Source of the DNA: Treponema sp.
Lineage (GTDB): Bacteria > Spirochaetota > Spirochaetia > Treponematales > Breznakiellaceae
Assembly: GCA_009785545.1 (NCBI GenBank)
Contig: WQWD01000163.1
Location: 1-5,704 of the forward strand
Direction of reading: 5' to 3'
Length of the DNA: 5,704 nucleotides
Positions 1 to 4,314 of the stretch are shown here, piece by piece. The notes under the pieces were generated by a model, which ran no database searches, was not told the DNA's origin, and saw only the letters and a list, made by a program, of their open reading frames with translations. Every line of letters begins with the position of its first letter. Position 1 is the stretch's first letter. The position numbers and the translations under genes were made by a program.

Positions 1-123
1 AATAAGTTACTCGTTGTAATTTCAATCCCTGGTATTCGCTCAATGGCCAGTAATGTCATTATAGTTACCTCTTTTTATCCCAATGCTAATATAAAAACTT
101 TAAAAACCACCTCAAAAATTTGA
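1..123. repeat. Terminal direct repeat, left copy (circular-molecule overlap)
   Basis: Bases 1-123 match bases 5582-5704 exactly. An exact repeat at the two ends of a contig is what an assembler leaves when it opens a circle, so the real molecule is most simply a circle of about 5,581 bp. The left copy holds the first 19 codons of a minus-strand gene (start codon at 57-59) whose complete form is at 5488-5640, and that gene's promoter. A true terminal repeat of a linear element is the alternative; I consider it much less likely. Confidence 0.9.
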
Positions 124-127
124 GGTG
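108..127. promoter_or_regulatory. Inverted repeat between divergent promoters: minus-strand terminator or operator
   Basis: CACCTCAA (108-115) and TTGAGGTG (120-127) are perfect inverted arms around AAAT. Read on the minus strand, the stem is followed by GGTTTTTAAAG, a weak intrinsic-terminator shape that would stop antisense transcription coming from the resolvase side. The left arm also supplies the -35 of the minus-strand promoter at 88-115, so an operator role is equally possible. The right copy is cut off by the window end. Confidence 0.45.
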
Positions 128-153
128 TAAGTCAAAGTCACTATATTATAAAC

Positions 154-182
154 TTTAAATTTTGGCTTTATTACGCTATACT
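154..182 (+). promoter_or_regulatory. Promoter for the two small membrane ORFs
   Basis: TTTAAA (154-159), a 17-bp spacer and TATACT (177-182) match the sigma-A consensus at 4/6 and 5/6. The predicted start near 189 leaves a leader of about 25 nt, containing GGTGGTGA (203-210), before the ATG at 215. Confidence 0.5.
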
Positions 183-214
183 GAGTTTTGATTAAATAGA
201 TTGGTGGTGACTGA

Positions 215-333
215 ATGAGAAAAATAAAAAAATCCTATGCGAGAGACTAAAACCGATAATTGAAATCATAGCCCTGATTATTACAATTTTACTGGGTCTC
301 AGGTCTCTTATCACAGGATTATTTTTATTATAA
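215..333 (+). CDS. Small hydrophobic peptide requiring a -1 frameshift at an A7 run (programmed or mutated)
   Basis: The ATG at 215 has a promoter and a GGTGGTGA ribosome site 4-5 nt upstream, yet its frame stops at 248-250 after 11 codons (MRKIKKSYARD). At 226-232 there are seven A residues arranged A|AAA|AAA relative to that frame, an ideal slippery heptamer. A -1 slip there opens a frame running to TAA at 331-333, giving a 39-residue peptide with a basic start (MRKIKK), then a hydrophobic region rich in I and L (about residues 14-39). The composite looks natural and each part alone does not, so I read this as one gene. It may use programmed frameshifting, or the run may have lost or gained a base, in the plasmid or in the read. 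Product family unknown. The next gene is in the same frame 15 nt after this stop. Confidence 0.45.
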
Positions 334-348
334 CTCATTTTTGCGATT

Positions 349-540
349 ATGAACAGACTGAAAAAACTTGATCTCACAATGCTTTTGACGTTAACTATAG
401 TAGTCTTTATAGGATTTCGTGGTGGTTTTGACTGGCTTGTTATAGCTGGCATTGTTGTTCCAATTTCTGTAATTATCTTAAAATTTATTGTTAACGACGA
501 ATGTCCTACCCCTCAGCCATTATCAGAAGATAACGATTAA
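349..540 (+). CDS. Small two-helix membrane protein, 63 aa, unknown function
   Basis: The product begins with a basic patch (MNRLKK) and has hydrophobic segments at about residues 8-23 and 28-47, separated by a short GFRGGFDW turn, and an acidic, proline-containing tail (51-63). This suggests a hairpin membrane protein with both ends on the same side. I do not recognise a family. No Shine-Dalgarno is visible before ATG 349; the preceding hydrophobic ORF stops 15 nt upstream in the same frame, so translational coupling to it is the likeliest way to be translated. The last 35 bp overlap the end of the convergent resolvase gene, an arrangement that would produce overlapping mRNA 3' ends. Paired small membrane ORFs occur in toxin, immunity and bacteriocin loci, but nothing here proves such a role. 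Confidence 0.5.
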   Translation: MNRLKKLDLTMLLTLTIVVFIGFRGGFDWLVIAGIVVPISVIILKFIVNDECPTPQPLSEDND

Positions 541-1090
541 GCGTTGGCCTAGAAATGTTGCAGAGGCTGGCTAATTTGGTCTTTGTCAGCTGACCAGCTA
601 CAAAGTTGGGATAATGGTCGAGAAATATTTGGGGCAAGGTTGATATCGATATGCGAGGGCGGCCGAGTTTAGTTCCCTTATTTTTTGCGTGCTTAATTCC
701 CGATTTTACACGCTGGACTATCATACTGCGCTCAATTTGGGCAAAAACACCCATTAACAATACCAAACCCTCTATCATCGGATCTGGGTTTTCTTTTGCA
801 TCTACCGTTAGGCTGCCTACTTTGATTATGCAACCTGCATTAGCAGCCCATTCTAAGAGGTGGCACAGCTGATGCACGCTCCTAGTAAGCCGTGATAGTT
901 CGGTGGCCATGATAGTGTCGCCTGGCCTGATGCGCTCTTGAAGTGCTATAAACTGTGGCCTGTTAAGGTCAGTCCCCTTAGCATATTCTTGAAATATTTC
1001 AGCAACTCCCTGCCGTCGAAGATCTTCGACTTGACGTTCAACATCCTGCTGGCGTTCCGAAGTACTGCACCGTGCATATCCGTAGACCAC
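506..1090 (-). CDS. Serine recombinase of the resolvase/invertase family
   Basis: The 194-residue length is typical of small serine recombinases. The N-terminal catalytic domain (about 1-140) carries the nucleophile Ser9 in a YARCSTSERQ motif, Arg7, Arg44, Arg67 and Arg70 in ELSRLTRS, and Glu120-Arg121 in AQIERSMIVQR at the start of the long E helix. A GRPR linker leads to a C-terminal helix-turn-helix (about 165-190) for site binding. The family cuts and rejoins DNA at paired res-type sites through a phosphoserine intermediate; on a small plasmid this usually resolves multimers to single copies, although a transposon-derived origin is possible. The start is GTG at 1088-1090, with a GGGGGC ribosome site about 7 nt upstream. 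Its codons look more GC-rich than the other genes, hinting at separate acquisition. All catalytic residues appear intact. No res site could be assigned with confidence; the intergenic DNA upstream is the place to look. Confidence 0.95.
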   Translation of the reverse strand: MVYGYARCSTSERQQDVERQVEDLRRQGVAEIFQEYAKGTDLNRPQFIALQERIRPGDTIMATELSRLTRSVHQLCHLLEWAANAGCIIKVGSLTVDAKENPDPMIEGLVLLMGVFAQIERSMIVQRVKSGIKHAKNKGTKLGRPRISISTLPQIFLDHYPNFVAGQLTKTKLASLCNISRPTLNRYLLIMAEG

Positions 1091-1113
1091 GAAAACGCCC
1101 CCTTTTTGGCTTT

Positions 1114-1142
1114 ATAATACGCTACCTATGTGGACATGCCTA
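1114..1142 (-). promoter_or_regulatory. Probable resolvase promoter
   Basis: On the minus strand TAGGCA (complement of 1137-1142), a 17-bp spacer and TATTAT (complement of 1114-1119) precede the GTG start, leaving a leader of about 18 nt. Resolvases often sit next to their own binding sites, so this interval may also carry a res subsite; I could not define one. Confidence 0.45.
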
Positions 1143-1209
1143 CAGGAACAAAACTAGTGAAAATTGCCGTTTAAAGCTCTCTGAAGCGTAACGTAAAACA
1201 ACTGTTTTA

Positions 1210-1250
1210 TTTTACATCGGCAATATTTTCCGAAATAACGTCCATGCTGA
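1210..1250. repeat. 41-bp direct repeat, copy 1
   Basis: Positions 1210-1250 align without gaps to 1534-1574 with about 35 of 41 bases identical, including 16 exact bases (ATAACGTCCATGCTGA) at the 3' end. ACTGT upstream is also shared with one indel. The 5' half contains CGGCAATATT, resembling an inverted iteron core. The spacing of 324 bp frames the terminators and nested inverted repeat between the copies. Confidence 0.8.
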
Positions 1251-1274
1251 AAAAGCCCACAATTTCGGGCTTTT
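1251..1274 (+). terminator. Intrinsic terminator, plus strand
   Basis: AAAAGCCC (1251-1258) and GGGCTTTT (1267-1274) are perfect 8-bp arms around an 8-nt loop, followed by ATTTTAT. No plus-strand gene ends just upstream, so it may insulate the origin or end an unrecognised small transcript. Confidence 0.5.
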
Positions 1275-1362
1275 ATTTTATCATCCGCATGATTTTTTAT
1301 GTTGCTGAGATTCAAGCCTTTCAGAGCCAGCATATAAAATTGCAAATTACTAGTGAAAGCGG

Positions 1363-1460
1363 TGTAGGGTGCTAAAATTGCACCAAAGACGGGGGACAAA
1401 AAGTGATTAGTTGCCGATCATCTCGCCCCCCGTCGCCAAGCCGATACGCAGCACCCTACA
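1363..1460. repeat. 98-bp nested inverted repeat (structured RNA or MITE-like element)
   Basis: TGTAGGGTGC (1363-1372) and GCACCCTACA (1451-1460) are perfect 10-bp inverted ends. Nested inside are GACGGGGG (1388-1395) and CCCCCGTC (1427-1434), also perfect. GGTGC (1368-1372) can instead pair with the nearby GCACC (1380-1384), so two exclusive folds exist. A strong hairpin terminator begins at the next base. It could be a folded non-coding RNA, an attenuator-like leader, a single-strand origin or a small inverted-repeat element; no target duplication is evident. Confidence 0.6.
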
Positions 1461-1501
1461 AGAAAATAGTCAAGACATCTTTCCCGTCTTGACTATTTTC
1501 T
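1461..1501. terminator. Strong bidirectional hairpin terminator
   Basis: Perfect 16-bp inverted arms (1461-1476 and 1486-1501) flank a 9-nt loop. The arms begin and end in A/T-rich tracts (AGAAAATAG and CTATTTTCT), so the hairpin could terminate on either strand. It directly follows the nested inverted repeat at 1363-1460 and precedes the DnaA box and iterons, so it may shield the origin from transcription. Confidence 0.6.
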
Positions 1502-1533
1502 AGCTGCAACGGATGCGCTGCCGCCACTGTCTT

Positions 1534-1574
1534 TTTTACATTGGCAATATTATTGCAGATAACGTCCATGCTGA
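1534..1574. repeat. 41-bp direct repeat, copy 2
   Basis: This is the second copy of the repeat at 1210-1250. It contains TTGGCAAT (1541-1548), which is the exact reverse complement of the iteron core ATTGCCAA found downstream. The pair may therefore be Rep-binding sites in the opposite orientation, or recombinase sites; sequence alone does not decide. Confidence 0.8.
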
Positions 1575-1626
1575 GAAAACTGCAAAAGAAAAAAGCACTA
1601 CCGTTTGCACAGCAGCACTCGTTTTA

Positions 1627-1635
1627 TTATTCACA
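1627..1635 (+). promoter_or_regulatory. DnaA box
   Basis: TTATTCACA matches the DnaA-box consensus TTATNCACA at every position. It lies 12 bp before the isolated iteron at 1648, a common pairing in Rep_3 origins. A single 9-mer can occur by chance, so the context carries most of the weight. Confidence 0.55.
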
Positions 1636-1647
1636 TGAAGAATCCTC

Positions 1648-1660
1648 ATTATTGCCAACA
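1648..1660 (+). repeat. Isolated iteron core
   Basis: ATTATTGCCAACA here is identical to the core of the array at 1836-1914 and is likewise preceded by AATCCTC. It lies 188 bp upstream of the array. It runs into a perfect 14-bp palindrome, ACAAACATGTTTGT (1658-1671). Confidence 0.75.
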
Positions 1661-1702
1661 AACATGTTTGTATGGTGTTAATAATTTTCTGTGTTCTAAA
1701 TC

Positions 1703-1763
1703 GATCAATCCCTCCAATTTTTTTGTCGAAAAATTCGACAAATTTCGGATCGATAGATTGATC
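1703..1763. repeat. Nested palindrome within the origin
   Basis: TTTGTCGAA (1722-1730) and TTCGACAAA (1734-1742) form an inner 9-bp inverted repeat with a 3-nt spacer. GATCAATC (1703-1710) and GATTGATC (1756-1763) form an outer pair with nearly the same centre. The whole is an imperfect palindrome of about 61 bp that could extrude as a cruciform or bind a dimeric protein. Confidence 0.6.
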
Positions 1764-1835
1764 TTGTTATGTATTCTTGTTTTAGATCTTGTTTTCCCCC
1801 CCCTACAAAGCCCATGAATTCGGGATTTTTGCTTT

Positions 1836-1914
1836 ATTATTGCCAACATGAATCCTCATTATTGCCAACATGAATCCTCATTATTGCCAACATGAATCCT
1901 CATTATTGCCAACA
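1836..1914 (+). repeat. Iteron array, 22-bp period
   Basis: Three identical 22-bp units start at 1836, 1858 and 1880, and a fourth partial unit (ATTATTGCCAACA) starts at 1902. Each unit has an ATTATTGCCAACA core followed by TGAATCCTC. Units spaced by 22 bp, about two helical turns, put Rep molecules on one face of the DNA, as is usual for Rep_3 plasmids. The last unit ends 6 bp before the rep -35 hexamer, so binding should also repress rep transcription. Confidence 0.93.
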
Positions 1915-1920
1915 AATATA

Positions 1921-1949
1921 TTTACATGTTTGGATTAATATGTTATATT
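1921..1949 (+). promoter_or_regulatory. rep promoter (extended -10)
   Basis: TTTACA (1921-1926), a 17-bp spacer and TATATT (1944-1949) preceded by TGT give a near-consensus extended -10 promoter. Its closeness to the iterons argues for autoregulation by Rep. The predicted transcript starts near 1956 and has a leader of under 20 nt, holding the GGTGA ribosome site at 1966-1970. Confidence 0.7.
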
Positions 1950-1973
1950 ACTATTAAAGAAAGATGGTGAATT

Positions 1974-2993
1974 ATGGCAAAAATTAAAAAACAATATAAG
2001 GTGGAGAAATATAATACGCTTAATGAAATGCGCTCAAATAATATGACCTTGCAAGAGTTACGTTTCTTTAGCATTTATTTAAGCTTGATTAATGCCCGCA
2101 ATCCCGAAACAAGGTTAGTACGATTTGATTTGCTTGAGTTTCAGCGAATAATGGAATTATCACGGGTACAGGCAAAGGATATAAAAGATACGATAGATAG
2201 CCTTCTTTGCAAAATTGTACATGTACCTACACAACGGGGTGGTTTTTCAGCCTTCCAATTGTTTAAAAGATGTAAAGTAGATCAAGATGATGATGGCATA
2301 TGGTTTGTTGAAATTGATGCTCATGATGATGCTTTGCCATTAATGTTTGAATTCAAAAATAAATATTTTACGTACCAACTTTGGAATGCTCTTAGGCTTA
2401 AAAGTGCTAATCAAGTACGAATGTATGAGCTTCTTAAGCAATATGAAAAGATTGGAGAAAGAAAATTACCTCTGGAAGATTTACGATTAATGCTTGGAAT
2501 CGAACCTCATGAGTATCCCAAATGGGATAGGTTTCGCCATCGCGTACTTGAAGCTTGTCAGGAAGCCCTAGCCGAATACACGGATATCAAATTTACATAC
2601 GAACCAATCCGAAAAGGCATAGGAAAAGGTACTGGCCGAAAGATAACCCATGTGAAATTTATAATCGAAAAAAATGAAAATCATACGGACAAGCTTTCAC
2701 TTGAAAATTTTATTAATTTACAACCTGAAACAGAAATCATAGATGAGTACGAAGATCCATTGGAGCAATACGAAGAATACCTTAAATTTTATGCCGAAGC
2801 GTGCGATTGCGAGTTTTCTAACCTCGAGATGACAGTACTTTTCAATTGTCTTACCCCCATAAAGGATGAATTTAAGCGATACCATTACTTAAAGGGGCAT
2901 TACGATAATTTAAATCTTGAAGCAAGCAAGAAAAAAATTAATAATCGCTTTGCTTATCTAAAAAAAATGGTAAGAAAGGAACTTTGGCCTTAG
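1974..2993 (+). CDS. repB: Rep_3 family plasmid replication initiator
   Basis: The 339-residue product has the two winged-helix layout of Rep_3 initiators. Residues about 20-125 contain LTLQELRFFSIYLSLIN and the first DNA-binding domain. Residues about 130-235 contain the diagnostic stretch from YFTYQLWNALRLKS through YELLKQYE, then YPKWDRFRHRVLEACQEALAEYTDIKFTYEPI, ending in a basic KIGHVKF-like strand. A further ~95 acidic residues form a C-terminal extension of unknown role. Such proteins bind iterons as monomers, open the origin and recruit host DnaA and helicase, while dimers repress their own promoter. The ATG at 1974 follows GATGGTGA by 3 nt and a good promoter. Iterons directly upstream and a terminator at 3152-3173 downstream frame a single-gene unit. 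Family assignment is firm; the symbol is the generic one for this family. Confidence 0.95.
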   Translation: MAKIKKQYKVEKYNTLNEMRSNNMTLQELRFFSIYLSLINARNPETRLVRFDLLEFQRIMELSRVQAKDIKDTIDSLLCKIVHVPTQRGGFSAFQLFKRCKVDQDDDGIWFVEIDAHDDALPLMFEFKNKYFTYQLWNALRLKSANQVRMYELLKQYEKIGERKLPLEDLRLMLGIEPHEYPKWDRFRHRVLEACQEALAEYTDIKFTYEPIRKGIGKGTGRKITHVKFIIEKNENHTDKLSLENFINLQPETEIIDEYEDPLEQYEEYLKFYAEACDCEFSNLEMTVLFNCLTPIKDEFKRYHYLKGHYDNLNLEASKKKINNRFAYLKKMVRKELWP

Positions 2994-3151
2994 ATAAGAA
3001 AATAACAAGTGTCGCTATACCCTGGTTCGCTCAAACCCACCAAGGCTATGGAAAGTAAACACCTATTCCTTACAAGGCCAAAAATGACGTGTATGGTGAA
3101 TGGACGAAACGACAGTCATATTAGTTAGCAGAATTAGCTGCTGCGTCTACC

Positions 3152-3182
3152 GTAGTGGATGAGCAACCACTACTATTTTTTT
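3152..3182 (+). terminator. rep terminator
   Basis: GTAGTGG (3152-3158) and CCACTAC (3167-3173) form a perfect 7-bp stem with an 8-nt loop, followed by TATTTTTTT. It lies about 160 bp after the rep stop codon. Between them is non-coding DNA with TTTGGCCTT (2983-2991) and AAGGCCAAA (3074-3082) as a long-range inverted pair. Confidence 0.8.
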
Positions 3183-3211
3183 ACATTAGCATTTGTTATT
3201 AAGCAAATATA

Positions 3212-3239
3212 TTTACTTTTCTTAGTAACCTGATATAAT
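3212..3239 (+). promoter_or_regulatory. Extended -10 promoter without an obvious gene
   Basis: TTTACT (3212-3217), a 16-bp spacer and TGATATAAT (perfect TATAAT at 3234-3239 with a TG motif) form a strong promoter. The transcript would start near 3246. Shortly downstream a GAGGGA ribosome-site-like stretch precedes ATG 3279, encoding only nine residues (MYTRPMKNH), and GGGAC/GTCCC (3270-3274/3289-3293) would fold around that ATG. The RNA may be a leader or a non-coding RNA; its end is not clear. Confidence 0.5.
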
Positions 3240-3512
3240 CCTCTTGTGCTTTTTGATTAAAGCGCTTGAGGGACAGGCATGTACACTCGTCCCATGAAAA
3301 ATCATTAAAAAATGACTTTGAAGTGCTGATATTGCAGGGTTTTTATTAAAAATATTTTGTGGTCAAATAGCTGTTTGAACACAAAATCTAGGATTAATGA
3401 AAATTTAATAATTTTCCAAAATATTACAAAATAGTAAAGATAAATTTTTATGTCATAAGCTAATTTGACATAAAAACAAGGATGTGGCATAGAAGCCTTT
3501 TACAGGTCAAAT
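3240..3512. other. AT-rich gene-free stretch with dyads
   Basis: I see no supportable gene here. It holds an imperfect 16-bp palindrome at 3363-3378 (TCAAA and TTTGA arms), a perfect 11-bp inverted repeat TTTTTATGTCA/TGACATAAAAA (3445-3455 and 3466-3476), and, at its end, the palindrome at 3506-3517. All three dyads share TCAAA/TTTGA or TGTCA/TGACA half-sites, which could be operators for one regulator. Confidence 0.5.
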
Positions 3513-3517
3513 TTGAC
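3506..3517. promoter_or_regulatory. Perfect 12-bp palindrome overlapping a TTGACA hexamer
   Basis: GTCAAATTTGAC is a perfect palindrome whose right half provides most of a consensus -35, TTGACA (3513-3518). The matching -10 is poor (GATATA at 18 bp or TATACT at 20 bp), as expected for an activator-dependent or repressed promoter. It lies about 100 bp upstream of the ATG at 3615, so a long leader would result. Confidence 0.4.
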
Positions 3518-3614
3518 ACGTATTAGAAATGTACAAGATATACTTATATATACCCTGAATAGGTGTAAAATAACGTTAAATTTAAGCAATAAAGACAAGG
3601 GAGGTAAAAAGGCT

Positions 3615-3800
3615 ATGGCTACACCATTAGAAATACGCGAAAGGCATAAAAATCATCTGCGTTCTCTTTTGAATATTAAAGGTGCAAATCAAGACAAATC
3701 GGTAAGTAAACTAGATGAGGAAATAAAAGTCGCAATAGCACCTATGGAACAGGAAGACATTGCATGGGTTGAAAAAATAACAGGAACAAAAGCAATTTAA
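3615..3800 (+). CDS. Conserved-looking small soluble protein, 61 aa, unknown
   Basis: The ATG at 3615 has a strong GGGAGGT ribosome site (3599-3605) about 9 nt upstream, so I prefer it to the in-frame upstream ATG at 3513, which lies in the promoter palindrome and has no ribosome site. The product is charged and probably helical: a basic N-terminal helix (about residues 4-20, with RERHKNHLRSLL), a linker, then an acidic helix (28-45) and an EQEDIAWVEKITG segment near the end. There is no signal peptide, membrane segment or metal-binding motif. I do not recognise the family. Standing alone between rep and the regulator genes, it could be an accessory replication or copy-number factor, but this is only positional. 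Confidence 0.65.
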   Translation: MATPLEIRERHKNHLRSLLNIKGANQDKSVSKLDEEIKVAIAPMEQEDIAWVEKITGTKAI

Positions 3801-3871
3801 TCTGTCCCTTCTTAACAATTCATCATAAGCAACTATGGATATTTAGGCTGAATAAATAATTAATAATGATG

Positions 3872-3903
3872 GACGTTGGCGATGGCTTGCGTCTATTTTT
3901 ATT
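3872..3903 (+). terminator. Weak possible terminator after the 61-aa gene
   Basis: GACG (3872-3875) and CGTC (3890-3893), extended by wobble pairs, precede ATTTTTATTT. The stem is short and the loop large, so I hold this lightly; no better terminator exists before 4199. Confidence 0.3.
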
Positions 3904-4198
3904 TGCGTATTCACATAAGCAATGTCTTTTGTGTGCTGGGAATGTCGTTTATGACTGAGCCTTCGTTATGCGCTTAAGTGTATGACTGTGACTGCAAGTG
4001 TGCGCAGGGAGTGCCTGGGCACTCCCTGCGCCACTGCACCACAACATAAATTAGCTATGATACGACCAGGCATAAAACATATTGCTTCACTTAGAAACTG
4101 GTATGTATATCAATACAAAAGAAGTAGCTTGCTAAGACATTTAATATTTTATTTATTAATAAATAAATAGAGGTAATGTATTTTACAATTGCAATATT
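3904..4198. other. Gene-free stretch containing a GC-rich cruciform-capable hairpin
   Basis: No coding region here has a ribosome site. Apart from the GC-rich hairpin at 4002-4031, it has two copies of TATGACTG (around 3950 and 3981) and CATAAGCAA near 3914, which also occurs near 3825. It lies between the 61-aa gene and the terminator at 4199. Confidence 0.5.
4002..4031. repeat. GC-rich perfect inverted repeat (possible oriT, cruciform or recombination site)
   Basis: Perfect 14-bp arms (4002-4015 and 4018-4031) with a 2-base centre; as RNA or single-stranded DNA it would fold as a 13-bp stem with a CTGG loop. Beyond a T/C mismatch the pairing resumes with AGTG/CACT and, past a bulge, TGC/GCA. 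It is strikingly GC-rich in AT-rich surroundings. No T-tract follows, so a terminator is unlikely. It could be a transfer origin, a single-strand origin, or a protein-binding site. Confidence 0.7.
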
Positions 4199-4232
4199 GC
4201 CCTTCAAAATTACAATTGAAGGGCTTTCGTTT
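4199..4232 (+). terminator. Intrinsic terminator upstream of the coiled-coil regulator
   Basis: GCCCTTCAA (4199-4207) and TTGAAGGGC (4216-4224) form a perfect 9-bp stem with an 8-nt loop, followed by TTTCGTTTA. It would stop plus-strand transcription before the next promoter; which transcript it serves is unclear. Confidence 0.65.
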
Positions 4233-4240
4233 ATATTTAA

Positions 4241-4283
4241 ATGAACATTGACAGGCATATCAATGCGCTTGTATAATGTTCAT
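4241..4283. promoter_or_regulatory. Dyad spanning the promoter (candidate operator)
   Basis: ATGAACATT (4241-4249) and AATGTTCAT (4275-4283) are perfect 9-bp inverted half-sites that overlap the -35 and the -10 respectively. A smaller pair, GCAT/ATGC (4255-4258 and 4263-4266), lies between. This geometry suits repression by a dimer or by looping, perhaps autoregulation by the downstream HTH protein. Confidence 0.5.
4248..4277 (+). promoter_or_regulatory. Consensus promoter of the coiled-coil/HTH gene
   Basis: TTGACA (4248-4253), an 18-bp spacer and TATAAT (4272-4277) are both perfect hexamers. The transcript would begin near 4284, about 30 nt before the GTG start. Confidence 0.8.
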
Positions 4284-4314
4284 ATATTAATTAGTAAATA
4301 AAAGGGGGGTTATT

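Larger units (their letters stand above)
1502..1973. other. Putative replication origin (iteron type)
   Basis: This gene-free stretch contains an inverted iteron-like core, a DnaA box, one isolated iteron, a nested palindrome, a run of eight C, a 22-bp iteron array and an AT-rich segment that runs into the rep promoter. That set, immediately upstream of a Rep_3 initiator gene, is the standard organisation of iteron-regulated theta plasmids. Rep monomers would bind the iterons to open the AT-rich DNA, and the array next to the promoter suits autorepression and copy control. Exact limits are not known. Confidence 0.8.

Noticed and set aside
192..452. Open frame of 86 codons on the minus strand
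   Set aside because: It is antisense to two better-supported small membrane ORFs, has no ribosome site, and covers a promoter-proximal leader.
651..872. Open frame of 73 codons on the plus strand inside the resolvase gene
   Set aside because: It is a shadow of a clearly conserved serine recombinase with intact catalytic residues.
1015..1030. Perfect 16-bp palindrome GTCGAAGATCTTCGAC
   Set aside because: It falls within resolvase codons for VEDLR and is well explained by coding; no partner site was found, although it shares GTCGAA with the origin palindrome.
1154..1399. Open frame of 81 codons on the minus strand in the gene-free region
   Set aside because: It runs through a terminator hairpin, a direct repeat and one arm of the nested inverted repeat, with no family-like composition.
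1605..1849. Overlapping plus and minus frames of 66-70 codons across the origin
   Set aside because: They cover the DnaA box, lone iteron and palindrome; the sequence there is explained by origin structure.
1836..1914. Possible CRISPR array because of regular repeats
   Set aside because: The 22-bp units are tandem with no unique spacers and lie just before a Rep_3 gene, so they are iterons.
3305..3490. Minus-strand frame of 61 codons, rich in F, I, K and Y
   Set aside because: Composition is what AT-rich DNA gives by chance, the ribosome site is weak, and no promoter is evident.
3982..4170. Plus-strand frame of 62 codons
   Set aside because: No ribosome site, and the frame passes through the GC-rich perfect hairpin; the downstream ATG at 4057 also lacks a ribosome site.
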